A stretch of 17,525 nucleotides of DNA, taken from positions 1 to 17,525 of the forward strand of contig CALKWT010000103.1 of NCBI GenBank assembly GCA_938003885.1, read 5' to 3'. Source of the DNA: an uncultured Balneolaceae bacterium. GTDB taxonomy: Bacteria; Bacteroidota; Rhodothermia; Balneolales; Balneolaceae. A model generated the notes under the pieces. That model made no database searches. It was not told the origin of the DNA and was given only the letters and a program-made list of their open reading frames with translations. Made by a program: the position numbers and the translations under genes. Positions 7,366 to 15,893 of the stretch are shown here, piece after piece; positions within the stretch are counted from its first letter, which is position 1, and the number at the start of each line of letters is the position of its first letter.

Positions 7366-10300
7366 TTAATTAAACAGATATCTTATGCCAGCCTGTGCAC
7401 TCCATGTGTTGTTTATGCTTACGTTGTCTATGAATGATTTCGCTCCGGAGGAGATCTCTGAGGCCACGGTAAATTGTGCGTTGCCGTTTGCATCCGGCCC
7501 CTGATAGACCATCGGGTTGCTGTCGAGCGGCAGTCGGGATACCCCCCAGCTGCTGTCGATCAGGTTCCCAATGTTGAGTACATCAAACGTGAGCTGCAGT
7601 TTGTGCTCTCCTCTGAAAATATTGAGATCCTGGGAGACCCGGAAATCGATTCGGTGCAGCCAGGGTAGTTTGGCTCCGTTCCGCTCGGTCACCTTACCCC
7701 TCATGGAGCTCAGGTAGGGATCCTGATCAATAAAAGCGTTGAGGTCATTCCACTGCTCCTGTGCAGTTCTGCCACCATCAATATCAATCAGCTGGGCATC
7801 TTCGAAGCTCTCCGGCACCACCATCAGCCGAACACCTGAGGCGTTGTCCCCAAAATTACCTGCATAGGTGTAGCTGAACCGACCCTGATCTCCACCTACA
7901 TAGATGAAAGAGAAGCGGGTCAGGTTGTTCCGGCTGAAGAGCCGTGTATCGTAGGATACCTGCGCAATGATTCTATTGGGGGTATCAAACCGCGAGAATC
8001 CACCTTCCGGATTGTTTCTGTCATCCCGAACTACATTCGGCCAGAGAGACTGCGCCTGCGAACCTCCGATGAGTCCGTAATCGCGTGAACGGCTCCATGT
8101 ATAGTTTACATTTGCGTAAAGGCCAAAATCCCACGATTTCTCCAGGCCCAGATTCAATGAGAAGTAGGATCCCTTGTTGATATTGGTGAGATAGTAGATC
8201 TCATTTATCCCAGATGCGGCACCATCGTTCCCGGGAATCTGCTGTTCAAAGATCCGGTAGCTGTGGCCCGCTACATTTACCGACTCGCCGGAAGGCCTGT
8301 GCGCCAGGTTTACAGCAAGCGGACTGTTAAAGTCCAGGCCGTAGATCGCTTCGACCGTTCCGATGATATCACCGGGCAGCCGCTGATCAATGGCGATATT
8401 GGATCTCCATACCTGAGGCAGCCGGAAGTCTTTCGAAGTGACATTAATCTGGCCGGGGATTTCTGCCTCTACGGTTGCAGGATCGGGACGGTAAAAGTCC
8501 ACATCACTTTTGAAGCCTTCCCATTGCGGATTTCCGCCAGCTCCCCAATCATCAGCCTGATAAGCGTAGAGGCCGCGGGTCACCCCGTTGGCGTTAACCT
8601 GGTTGGAGATCCAGACAAACGGCAGACGTCCGGAGAAGATTCCTGTACCGCCGCGGATCTGGGTTGTTCTGTCTCCCGAGATATCCCAGTTAAATCCAAA
8701 TCGCGGAGACCAAAGCGGGTTCACCGAAGGGAATTCACTGACATCCGGGGTGATGTTATCTCCGCCACGGGGATTCGGGATAGAAAGGTTAAGGGCGTCC
8801 ACAGCCGGGTTGGAAGGTGCATCCATCGGATAGAATGGAAGGTCCACGCGCAGTCCGGCGGTCAGCTTCAGATCCGGATTGACCTGGTACTCATTCTGCA
8901 GATAGAGTCCAAGCTGGGCAAATTCGACTTCATCCAGTGGAAGGGTCGTCGGATTTTCGACATCATAGGTGTAGCCGATACCGAATGCAGAAGGCTTCAC
9001 AGAGGGATCCTGATGGATGACAGAAGCTACGAAGTCGTCGTAGGTAGCGTAGCGGTACCAGGAGTTCCACTTCGGATTAAACGCATTGGCAAAGGTCATA
9101 TACTCAAAATTGACACCCGCAGTGATCGTACTCTTTCCGGTGAACCAGGTGAGTGCATTGGATGCACTGAAGGTGTTGTTCTCGAGCAGGTTTCCAACAG
9201 TATAGAGCTCGTTTCCAAGCGACATGTAGTAGACATTCGGATCTCCTTCACGCGGCTCCATCACCTCAATCATCGGGAACGTCTGCCCGCCGGGGACGCT
9301 TCGCTGGGGATCGGTTACCCAGGTGGCTCCCACTCTGAAATTGTTTGACAAATTGTTCCCAAAGGTTGAGTTCAATTCTCCAACAAGCGATGTAATGACG
9401 TTGTCATTGGAGTAGTGTGTATTTCTGAATGTGAGTGCCTCCGGTCCGAACCGGTTGGTACTGCGGTATCTGGGAACCGCACCCCGAACACTGTTTCCAT
9501 TCACCATGACATCATTAAAGCTGTCATATCGGTTGAAGCGAACCATCGCCCTGTGATTGTTGCTGATGTTGTAGTCGAGCCGGGCGTTCAGCCGGATCGC
9601 CTCATTGGCAAACGGGATGCTTTCAAAACTTCCTGTGTTGTATCCATACAGGGCATTCATCTGCTCTCTTACAAACTCAGCATGCTCCAGCGGCACCCGT
9701 GTGATCTGGGCCCCGTCCGGGGATTGACCGGGACGAAGTGCCAGGCGGTTGTCGCCGGGATTGTCTGCCTCTTCCTGCTCAACGGAGAGGAAAAAGAAAA
9801 GTTTGTCCTGCAGGATCGGGCCGCCCAGCGTTGCGCCGATGGTCCGGGTGTAGGAGTCTGTCACTTCCAGCTTCCTGTCACCCACTTTATTTCCAACCAG
9901 GTCCTGATTTCTGTAATACATGTAGGCAGATCCGCGAAACTGATTTGTACCACTCTTGGTAACGGCATTGACGCTGGCACCTGTAAACCCGCCCTGACGG
10001 ACATCATAGGGAGCGAGGTTGATCTGCACCTCTTCAATCGCATCCAGACTGATCGGGTTGCCTCCGGCAAACTGTGAAGATCCCAGGCCGAAGTTGTTGT
10101 TATAGACGTTGCCATCCACACTGTAGTTGTTAAACCGGTTGTCCCGCCCGGCAAAACTGGATCCGCTGCTCTGCGGGGTCAGGCGTGTAAGGTCCTCAAT
10201 ATTTCTGGAAATTGTAGGCACGTTAATCATTCTGTCACTCGTGATATTGGTGGAAGCCCCCGTTCTCTCCTGATTAAACGTACGGTCTTCCAGCGCTGTG

Positions 10301-10677
10301 ACGACCAGCTCATCCAGCTCAACCGAACCCGACTGCAGAACTGCCCCCAGGTTGTAGGTCTCTCCCAGCGTCAGATAGACATCTTCCACACGATAAGATA
10401 GAAATCCTATGTAGGAGACGGTAACGGTGTAAGGGCCGCCGACGCGCATATTGGAAATCCGGTAGGCGCCGTCAGGCCGGGTCGCTGTTCCGTAACTTGT
10501 GCCCGAGGGCGTGTGAAGGGCGACCACTGTAGCCCCGGGTAGCGGCTCTCCTGCCTCATCGGTCACAATTCCTGTCAGCGACGAGGTAGTAACCTGCGCG
10601 ACAGCCTGCTGTCCGGAAAGAGCAAGCAGAATCAGGGAAAACCCTGCAATAAACACTCTTAGGTAATGTTGTACCAT
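7366..10677 (-). CDS. TonB-dependent outer membrane receptor, Oar-like, with N-terminal carboxypeptidase-regulatory-like domain
   Basis: 1103 residues from the ATG at 10677. A signal peptide spans about 1-28 (hydrophobic core, ending AVAQ). Residues ~31-113 form a CarboxypepD_reg-like beta domain (TGIVTDEAGEPLPGATV, then YRISNMRVGGPYTVTVSYIG). A TonB-box-like DELVVTA lies at 122-128. The plug domain follows to about 240, and VTKSGTNQFRGSAYMYYRN near 239-257 is characteristic of Oar-type receptors. The rest is a large barrel ending AGIRYLFN. Such receptors import ligands too large for porins, driven by TonB-ExbBD. The ligand is unknown, no SusD partner follows, and SusC-type sugar uptake is therefore not supported. 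The next gene on the same strand is a phosphodiesterase lipoprotein, which hints at an organophosphate or nucleotide ligand. The frame extends upstream to 10791, but only the start at 10677 gives a proper signal peptide. No Shine-Dalgarno site is seen. Confidence 0.93.
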   Translation of the reverse strand: MVQHYLRVFIAGFSLILLALSGQQAVAQVTTSSLTGIVTDEAGEPLPGATVVALHTPSGTSYGTATRPDGAYRISNMRVGGPYTVTVSYIGFLSYRVEDVYLTLGETYNLGAVLQSGSVELDELVVTALEDRTFNQERTGASTNITSDRMINVPTISRNIEDLTRLTPQSSGSSFAGRDNRFNNYSVDGNVYNNNFGLGSSQFAGGNPISLDAIEEVQINLAPYDVRQGGFTGASVNAVTKSGTNQFRGSAYMYYRNQDLVGNKVGDRKLEVTDSYTRTIGATLGGPILQDKLFFFLSVEQEEADNPGDNRLALRPGQSPDGAQITRVPLEHAEFVREQMNALYGYNTGSFESIPFANEAIRLNARLDYNISNNHRAMVRFNRYDSFNDVMVNGNSVRGAVPRYRSTNRFGPEALTFRNTHYSNDNVITSLVGELNSTFGNNLSNNFRVGATWVTDPQRSVPGGQTFPMIEVMEPREGDPNVYYMSLGNELYTVGNLLENNTFSASNALTWFTGKSTITAGVNFEYMTFANAFNPKWNSWYRYATYDDFVASVIHQDPSVKPSAFGIGYTYDVENPTTLPLDEVEFAQLGLYLQNEYQVNPDLKLTAGLRVDLPFYPMDAPSNPAVDALNLSIPNPRGGDNITPDVSEFPSVNPLWSPRFGFNWDISGDRTTQIRGGTGIFSGRLPFVWISNQVNANGVTRGLYAYQADDWGAGGNPQWEGFKSDVDFYRPDPATVEAEIPGQINVTSKDFRLPQVWRSNIAIDQRLPGDIIGTVEAIYGLDFNSPLAVNLAHRPSGESVNVAGHSYRIFEQQIPGNDGAASGINEIYYLTNINKGSYFSLNLGLEKSWDFGLYANVNYTWSRSRDYGLIGGSQAQSLWPNVVRDDRNNPEGGFSRFDTPNRIIAQVSYDTRLFSRNNLTRFSFIYVGGDQGRFSYTYAGNFGDNASGVRLMVVPESFEDAQLIDIDGGRTAQEQWNDLNAFIDQDPYLSSMRGKVTERNGAKLPWLHRIDFRVSQDLNIFRGEHKLQLTFDVLNIGNLIDSSWGVSRLPLDSNPMVYQGPDANGNAQFTVASEISSGAKSFIDNVSINNTWSAQAGIRYLFN

Positions 10678-10967
10678 AGTTATCTGATTGGTTAATCTTA
10701 TAAAGTTAATCGTAAGGTGCATCTTTACTTCAAGAAGGTAACAATTGTATATTAACTGAGCATTAAATGAATGAAGCGTGCCCGGCAGCACTGCATAATT
10801 TTCAGGTTATTGATTTGTTGATAAAGCGAATAGATTCTTATACTGTTTCCTTCAAAGAGTATGCCGCTCCACCCCGGTACAACGAAACAAACGATCATAC
10901 GGCCTGTATCAGACAGATGGAATAGATCAGGCAACTTATGTATAGTTCTCTATTACAATCAGTATTC

Positions 10968-11423
10968 ATGAAAGGAATATTTCTGACAATCCTGTTATCG
11001 TTTACTCTTGCCATTCTTACTGAAGTCCAGGCGCAGAGCCGTCCCGGGGATTTTGAGGTGGGATTTGTTGTAGGCGAGCCGACAGGGATCAGCCTGAAAT
11101 ATTGGCAGACAGACCTCACTGCTTTCGACGGTGTGCTGGCCTGGTCATTCGGACGGCATGAATCACTTCATATCCATGGCAGCTACCTGAAACACAGTCC
11201 GCTTGAAGTGGAGGATGAACTCTTTTCTCTCTACTACGGAATCGGGGGAAGAGCCATCTTCGCAGAGGACGCAGTAATCGGAGTCCGCATACCTGTGGGC
11301 CTTCAATATATCATCGCCCCTGCAAGGTTATCGATCTTTTTTGAAGTCGCCCCGACATTCAACCTGGTACCCGCTACAGAGTTTGGAGTGGACGGAGGGG
11401 TTGGCGTCCGCTACTTCTTTTAA
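10968..11423 (+). CDS. small predicted outer-membrane beta-barrel protein, function unknown (DUF3996-like)
   Basis: 151 residues from the ATG at 10968. The signal peptide is MKGIFL, a hydrophobic core and EVQAQ, cleaved near residue 23. The mature part alternates polar and hydrophobic residues in short glycine-rich strands: VGEPTGISLKYW at 35-46, YYGIGGRAIF near 89-98, VIGVRIPVGLQY near 103-114, FFEVAPTFNLVP near 124-135, and a terminal GVGVRYFF. This order resembles the small barrel family I know as DUF3996/BAPKO_0422-like, which has no assigned role. An upstream in-frame ATG at 10938 would add ten residues before the signal peptide and is less likely. It is divergent from the TonB receptor gene across 290 bp and convergent with the DUF349 gene. 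A TTGTTG-18-TATACT match at 10815-10844 could be its promoter, but it lies more than 120 bp upstream. Confidence 0.75.
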   Translation: MKGIFLTILLSFTLAILTEVQAQSRPGDFEVGFVVGEPTGISLKYWQTDLTAFDGVLAWSFGRHESLHIHGSYLKHSPLEVEDELFSLYYGIGGRAIFAEDAVIGVRIPVGLQYIIAPARLSIFFEVAPTFNLVPATEFGVDGGVGVRYFF

Positions 11424-11599
11424 GGGAGCGTATGGCCTATGAGTCCCGGAGCGGGGTGGCAAAACAGGCACCAGAGATTGAGCAGCGATTCTGCAGGGTC
11501 TCAGGCCGGGGATAACAGGCCCCAACCCTGATCCTGCCGGGCGAAAAAACCCGACTCACATCCTCTACAGCTGCTACCAGATAGGAGTCATGACTGTTA

Positions 11600-14029
11600 T
11601 CAGACGTCCCGCTTCATCTTATCTATTTCAATCTCGATCTCTTCCAGCTGATCCTCCTTCGCCCTGATCCGCTGCTCGGCCTTATCAATCCTTCCCCTTA
11701 CCTCATCCAGTACGGAACTATCACTTCCTGAGGGTTTGAAGTAGCTTAAAGACTCCTTCATCTGAATCAGATCACTGGTTAGCGATTGAATCTCCTTGCG
11801 AACCCGGTCCGCATGCTCCTGCTTATTTTTAATCTCCGTAATATCGTCCACAGAGAAGTTTTCCACATTCTCCTTCCCTACGATTTGAGCAGCAGACTTT
11901 GCAGCACGGAAACGGTCGTAGATAACATCGCAGATCTCCCGATACTCTTTCCACATCCTGTTCTTATGCTTGATCGGTACATATCCCGCTTTCTTGAACT
12001 CCTCCTGCAACGGTTTGGCCAGCTCAACCGCTTCGACCGGGTTTTCATGCTCCGTAAGCGCTTTGAGCTTTTCAAGGACCTCTTCTTTCTCCTTAAGATT
12101 GTCCTTACGCTCCTCTTTAATCTCCTTGAAGTGTTCCCGGCGGCGGTCATAGAAATAATCCATCGTGCCTTTGAACTCTTTCCAGATCTTACCAGACTTC
12201 CGGCGCGGTACCGGACCGATCCCTTTCCATCTTTCCATCAGTTGCTGAAACTCTTTGTGGGCTCTCTCCCACTCTTCCGACTCTTTCAGCTCTTCTGCAA
12301 TCTCGATAATGGCTTTTTTCTTAGTATAATTTTCATCTTCCTGATCCCGGAGAAGATCAATGTTCTCACTTTTCTTCTCGTTGAAAGCGTCGGTAGCTGC
12401 TTTAAATCTGTCCCACAACTCATTCTCCTCTTTTTGTGGCAGATTTCCAGCCTTCTTCCACTGGCGATGGAGCTTATTCACTTTACGGGCGGCCTTGGCG
12501 ATATTGTCCATATCTACCAGTGCCTCCGCTTCATCGATCAGTTTCTTCTTGCGAGAGAGGTATTTTTCAATATTCTTGCGGTACTTATCATCCCCCTTGA
12601 ACCGGGCTGCATGAAAGTCGTCCTGCGCCTTGTGAAAACGGGCCCAGATATCCTGATTTCTGTCTGATGGTACTCTACCGATTTTTCTGAACTGCCGTGC
12701 GAGGTTGTTCAGAGACTTATCCAGCTCCTTCCAATCCACGCCTTCCTCAGGAATCTCTGCAGAGAGCTGCTCCATCTTTTCCAGAATGATCAGCTTACCG
12801 GTCAGGTTATCCTCCTCGTTCTGTTTCTGTTTGACGAGACGGTCCACCTTATGCTCGTCGAACGTGGTCAGAAGGGCCAGAAAGTCATTCTCCATTTTTT
12901 CCTGGCCTTCTGCCGGAACGGAGCGGATATTATCCCAGCGTCCCTTAATTCTGGCGACCGCCCGAGTCTTGGTCCACTGCTCTTTCTCAATAATTTCTCC
13001 CAGCTCTTCAAGAAGTTCTATTTTACGGGCCAGATTTGCTTCTCTTATCTTCTTCTGCTCTTCGTAATGTGCCCTTTTTTTCTCTTCGAGCTCTTCCCGC
13101 AGCTCATCAATCCGGTTCTTGTACTGTTTGATCTCCACACCCTCCGGATCGGGGCCTTCTCCCCACAGATGGTCCAGATTATCAAATTCCATGGTGGCAT
13201 AAGACCAGTCGGTCAGTTCAGACAGGGTCTCTGCTTTGTCAGCGAGCTCTTTATAGTATACCTCCACCTCACTCAGCTCCTGCTGCTCCTCTTCCTTGTC
13301 GTCAGATGGGGACGCTTCCGTATCCGCAGGGCCTTCCACCACTTCAGATTCCTTTTGAACAACAGGCTCTGAGGCGTTCTCTTCAGCTTCAGACTCCTCT
13401 GACTCTTCAGTATCCTCCGCTTCCACAGGGCCTTCAACGACTTCAGATTCCTTCTGGACAACAGGCTCAGAGGCCTTCTCTTCAGTTCCAGACTCTTCTT
13501 CCTCTTCAGCACCCCCCGTACCCGCAGGGCCTTCCACCACTTCAGATTCCTTTTGAACAACAGGCTTAGAGGTTCTCGTCAGGCCCTTCCCTTCATTCCC
13601 TATTTCACTGTTAGAAGGCCCATCAGGCGAACCCGCTGATTCCCCGGAGGATCGGGCTGACTCCCCGAGCCCGGACCCTTTAAAATGTGACTGCACCTCT
13701 CCGATCAGCGATTCAAAATCTCCGATCGCTTCCGCATTCTTGATTTTGTCCAGCAGTTCATTGTACAGTTCTTCAGTGGACTCCTCCGAAGCTCCTTCCT
13801 TCGCCAGATCAGCTATAAAAGCATCTGCCAGGGTTTGGAGCTCTTCGAAATTCTGCTCAAGGGTTTGTACTTTCCCCTCAACGGATCCGGGATCCACAGT
13901 TGCCACCGTCCTCTCTTCGAAAAAGGAGTTTTTCTTTAACCGGATATCCCCATCCTGTGTTGCGTAGGCATACTCGTTTTCAAAAATTGGGGAGGAGTCG
14001 GGAGAGGTATTTTCTTTCTTTTCTGTCAA
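11600..14029 (-). CDS. DUF349-repeat protein with acidic tandem-repeat linker
   Basis: 809 residues, very highly charged, with no signal peptide or membrane segment, so cytoplasmic. Residues 1-120 form a conserved-looking head (EYAYATQDGDIRLKK near 19-33). Residues 154 to ~249 hold an acidic linker built of 33-residue repeats starting S(K/E)PVVQKESEVVEGP. From about 310 onward come five DUF349 units, each with a W/F-x-x-I/A-G-x-V/L-P core followed by an aromatic W/F helix: near 364, 446, 523, 600 and 677. A coiled-coil tail follows (730-809). The biochemical role of DUF349 is not known to me. The start is a TTG at 14029: an in-frame stop lies 18 codons upstream, no ATG or GTG occurs between, and the first internal Met is at 280. 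GTGs at Val42 and Val45 are possible but would cut away the head. No Shine-Dalgarno site is seen. Confidence 0.88.
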   Translation of the reverse strand: MTEKKENTSPDSSPIFENEYAYATQDGDIRLKKNSFFEERTVATVDPGSVEGKVQTLEQNFEELQTLADAFIADLAKEGASEESTEELYNELLDKIKNAEAIGDFESLIGEVQSHFKGSGLGESARSSGESAGSPDGPSNSEIGNEGKGLTRTSKPVVQKESEVVEGPAGTGGAEEEEESGTEEKASEPVVQKESEVVEGPVEAEDTEESEESEAEENASEPVVQKESEVVEGPADTEASPSDDKEEEQQELSEVEVYYKELADKAETLSELTDWSYATMEFDNLDHLWGEGPDPEGVEIKQYKNRIDELREELEEKKRAHYEEQKKIREANLARKIELLEELGEIIEKEQWTKTRAVARIKGRWDNIRSVPAEGQEKMENDFLALLTTFDEHKVDRLVKQKQNEEDNLTGKLIILEKMEQLSAEIPEEGVDWKELDKSLNNLARQFRKIGRVPSDRNQDIWARFHKAQDDFHAARFKGDDKYRKNIEKYLSRKKKLIDEAEALVDMDNIAKAARKVNKLHRQWKKAGNLPQKEENELWDRFKAATDAFNEKKSENIDLLRDQEDENYTKKKAIIEIAEELKESEEWERAHKEFQQLMERWKGIGPVPRRKSGKIWKEFKGTMDYFYDRRREHFKEIKEERKDNLKEKEEVLEKLKALTEHENPVEAVELAKPLQEEFKKAGYVPIKHKNRMWKEYREICDVIYDRFRAAKSAAQIVGKENVENFSVDDITEIKNKQEHADRVRKEIQSLTSDLIQMKESLSYFKPSGSDSSVLDEVRGRIDKAEQRIRAKEDQLEEIEIEIDKMKRDV
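13285..13570 (-). repeat. 99-bp in-frame tandem repeat, nearly three copies, within the DUF349 gene
   Basis: Two full 99-bp units (13472-13570 and 13373-13471) and a partial third (13372 down to about 13285) encode 33-residue repeats of the DUF349 protein. The first 15 residues (SEPVVQKESEVVEGP, with K for E at position 2 in unit 1) are almost identical in all three copies, while the following acidic part varies in Glu, Gly, Thr and Ser. The nucleotide sequence of the conserved half is also nearly identical, with scattered third-base changes, so the array arose by duplication and may still change length by slippage or recombination. Confidence 0.9.
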
Positions 14030-14185
14030 AACGTAATCGTTTAGTTTCTGATAACACTGCTCAGAGCCTTTATCTAAGCCTTACAGTTTAAAGAACATTC
14101 AATTTGTAATCAACATCAACCTTTTTTATCGGGAGATGGTGCACACTAGCAGCCGCACGATGCCAATATGTTCTTCAGACGGCTG

Positions 14186-15031
14186 TTACTCCTTTTTATA
14201 AAGATAGAGATCCCTGTTATGCAAATATATATCTCTTTTTGGGATTGCAAAACCGATTTTTTCCTCATCAAACCTCTCTTTAATCTTTTTATTGACCGCA
14301 AATTTAAGTGGCCAGTAGTCTGTGCGCTTCGCCCAGGGCCTCGCAACGATATCCACTGAATCCTCACCCAGCTCCAGAACTTCAACCAGCATCTCCGGTT
14401 GAGGCAGCACACGATCATCCTGACTCAAGATCTCCCTGACCAGAACCAGTGCTCTTTCAATATCCTCTTCGTAGGCAACCGCAATTTTAAAATCGACACG
14501 ACGGGTTTCAAACCGGTTCAGGTTCTGGATCTCTGCACCCCAGACTTTCGAATTGGGCATGGAGATTCCGATATTGTCGAAGGTGTGCATCTCAGTGGTG
14601 AAGAGGCCAACCTCATCGATGACTCCCATCGTACCGTCTATACTGACCGCATCTCCTACCCGGAAAGGGCGAAGAGAGAGAATCATAATACCGGAAGCAA
14701 TATTGCTCAGCGTCCCCTGAAGAGCCAGGCCTACTGCCAGAGCAGAAGCACCCAATACTGCGACGATACTTGTGGTTTCCACTCCGAACTGTCCCAGCAC
14801 AGCCAGCAGTGTGATGATCAGAATAAAAACGCGGGTAACCTGAGAAAGGATAGGTGCCAGTGTATTATCTACCTTTTCTGATGATGTCGCCCAACGCAAC
14901 GTCTTGCCCGCTGCCCACCTCGCTACAATATATCCGGCAATCAGGATCAGCACAGCGCCGACAATATTCAACCCATATTCCACAATCAGCGGAAGGAGGC
15001 TCTCACTATATTCATTTACTCGTTCTTGCAT
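14186..15031 (-). CDS. MscS-family small-conductance mechanosensitive channel
   Basis: 281 residues, close to E. coli MscS in length. Three membrane segments: about 19-38, 61-83 and the pore helix 88-115. The pore helix shows the typical Ala/Gly packing, GASALAVGLALQGTLSNIASG at 94-114, followed by RPFRVGDAV (121-129). The beta domain (IDGTMGVIDEVGLFTTEM, 131-148) carries the conserved PNSKVWGAEIQNL run near 159-171. The C-terminal alpha/beta domain is complete. The channel opens under membrane tension and releases solutes after osmotic down-shock. It stands alone between the DUF349 and dps genes, with about 155 and 235 bp on either side, and lies past the dps terminator, so it is probably transcribed separately. 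No Shine-Dalgarno site is seen before the ATG at 15031. No clear terminator follows, only a weak 6-bp stem with a long loop near 14150-14184. Confidence 0.95.
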   Translation of the reverse strand: MQERVNEYSESLLPLIVEYGLNIVGAVLILIAGYIVARWAAGKTLRWATSSEKVDNTLAPILSQVTRVFILIITLLAVLGQFGVETTSIVAVLGASALAVGLALQGTLSNIASGIMILSLRPFRVGDAVSIDGTMGVIDEVGLFTTEMHTFDNIGISMPNSKVWGAEIQNLNRFETRRVDFKIAVAYEEDIERALVLVREILSQDDRVLPQPEMLVEVLELGEDSVDIVARPWAKRTDYWPLKFAVNKKIKERFDEEKIGFAIPKRDIYLHNRDLYLYKKE

Positions 15032-15213
15032 AGTCTTTATTTTGATTTAGATTTTCATAGTAAAAGTTGATCAAACCGTAATTTTACCCACTTTCTGCCT
15101 GTTCGCAACAAGAGCCCCCGATCAGGGAACCATGCTCCGGTTTTTATCTTTTCTGGCATGAAATAGAAGCAACGTTCTGGTTTGTCAACGTTCCCAAAAG
15201 ATGACTCCAGGTC

Positions 15214-15241
15214 AAAAAAAATGCCCGGAAAATCCGGGCAT
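15214..15241 (-). terminator. intrinsic terminator of the dps gene
   Basis: A perfect 9-bp stem (ATGCCCGGA at 15221-15229 and TCCGGGCAT at 15233-15241) with a 3-base loop is followed on the minus strand by an unbroken run of T (complement of the A-run at 15214-15220). It lies 25 bp after the dps stop codon. This is the clearest terminator in the window and separates dps from the mscS-type gene. Confidence 0.93.
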
Positions 15242-15266
15242 TCTTAAAATCAGCAAGTTTTCGGAC

Positions 15267-15743
15267 TTATACCAGATGACTTCTGAGCATCCAGATATTT
15301 TTGGCGTGCGCCTGCATCCGCTCTACCATCAAGTCCGCTGTCCCCTCATCCCCCGCCTCATCTGCAGTTTCGAAGGCAGATCGGAGCGTTTTGTGGACTG
15401 TCTCGTTTGCCTCTGCAAGATTTTTCACCATCTCCATGGCATCGGGCTGGCCAGTCTGCTCTTTCACAGAGGCCAGATCACCGAACTCTTTTAAGGTTCC
15501 GGGTGCGCGAAAGCCCAATGTACGAATACGTTCGGCAATCTCATCGATTGCATCAAAGAGCTCTCTGTACTGTTCTTCAAACAGATCATGCAAGGGGCCA
15601 AAATGAGGCCCGGTCACATTCCAATGGTAATTCTGTGTTTTTAGAAAAAGTGTATAGCTATCTGCCAGTACACCAGACAACCCTTCAGCTATTTTTTTCC
15701 GATCAGTTTTCTTTAATCCTATATCAATATTTATATCACTCAT
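15267..15743 (-). CDS. dps: Dps-family ferritin-like DNA-protection protein
   Basis: 158 residues, one four-helix ferritin-like domain. The inter-subunit ferroxidase residues are all in place: His40 in NYHWNVTGPHF, then His52, Glu56, Asp67 and Glu71 in the stretch LHDLFEEQYRE to DEIAERI. Glu56 stands where E. coli Dps has Asp. Dps proteins form 12-subunit shells that oxidise iron with hydrogen peroxide and store it, and some also compact DNA. The N-terminal tail (MSDINIDIGLKKTDRKK) is short with four lysines, so DNA binding is uncertain. The gene is monocistronic: it has its own terminator and an unusually good Shine-Dalgarno site (AAGGAG, 7 bases before the ATG), so it should be strongly translated. 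An imperfect inverted repeat at 15777-15797 is a candidate regulator site. Confidence 0.95.
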   Translation of the reverse strand: MSDINIDIGLKKTDRKKIAEGLSGVLADSYTLFLKTQNYHWNVTGPHFGPLHDLFEEQYRELFDAIDEIAERIRTLGFRAPGTLKEFGDLASVKEQTGQPDAMEMVKNLAEANETVHKTLRSAFETADEAGDEGTADLMVERMQAHAKNIWMLRSHLV

Positions 15744-15750
15744 CTTGAAA

Positions 15751-15756
15751 CTCCTT
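15751..15756 (-). promoter_or_regulatory. strong Shine-Dalgarno site of dps
   Basis: On the minus strand AAGGAG lies 7 bases before the dps ATG. It is one of only two convincing Shine-Dalgarno sites in the window. Confidence 0.8.
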
Positions 15757-15893
15757 ATTTAACTGTTGATTGTATTTGACTGTGCACGTATTAGTCACAC
15801 TTTAAAATACAAAAATTTCGCGGGCTTCATTCCCGGTAACCCTGTCAAATTCTCCCCTGCCTCAACTTGGACTTTTATGGCCCCGCCAAAAGA

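Noticed and set aside
8263..9348. Long open frame (361 codons) on the plus strand, antisense to the TonB receptor gene
   Set aside because: No domain, signal peptide or biased composition of a real protein is seen, and the opposite strand is a clear receptor. Codon bias of the real gene explains the open frame.
10678..10791. N-terminal extension of the TonB receptor to 10791
   Set aside because: The added 38 residues precede a complete signal peptide and have no role; the ATG at 10677 is preferred.
11480..11535. Possible bidirectional terminator between the small barrel gene and the DUF349 gene (CAGGGT...ACCCTG with inner GGCC...GGCC)
   Set aside because: The stems are short and interrupted, and no T-run follows on either strand, so I do not list it as a terminator.
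11786..12667. Open frame (293 codons) on the plus strand, antisense to the DUF349 gene
   Set aside because: Its Leu/Phe-rich sequence is the mirror of the Glu/Lys-rich coding strand. No start context or family match is seen.
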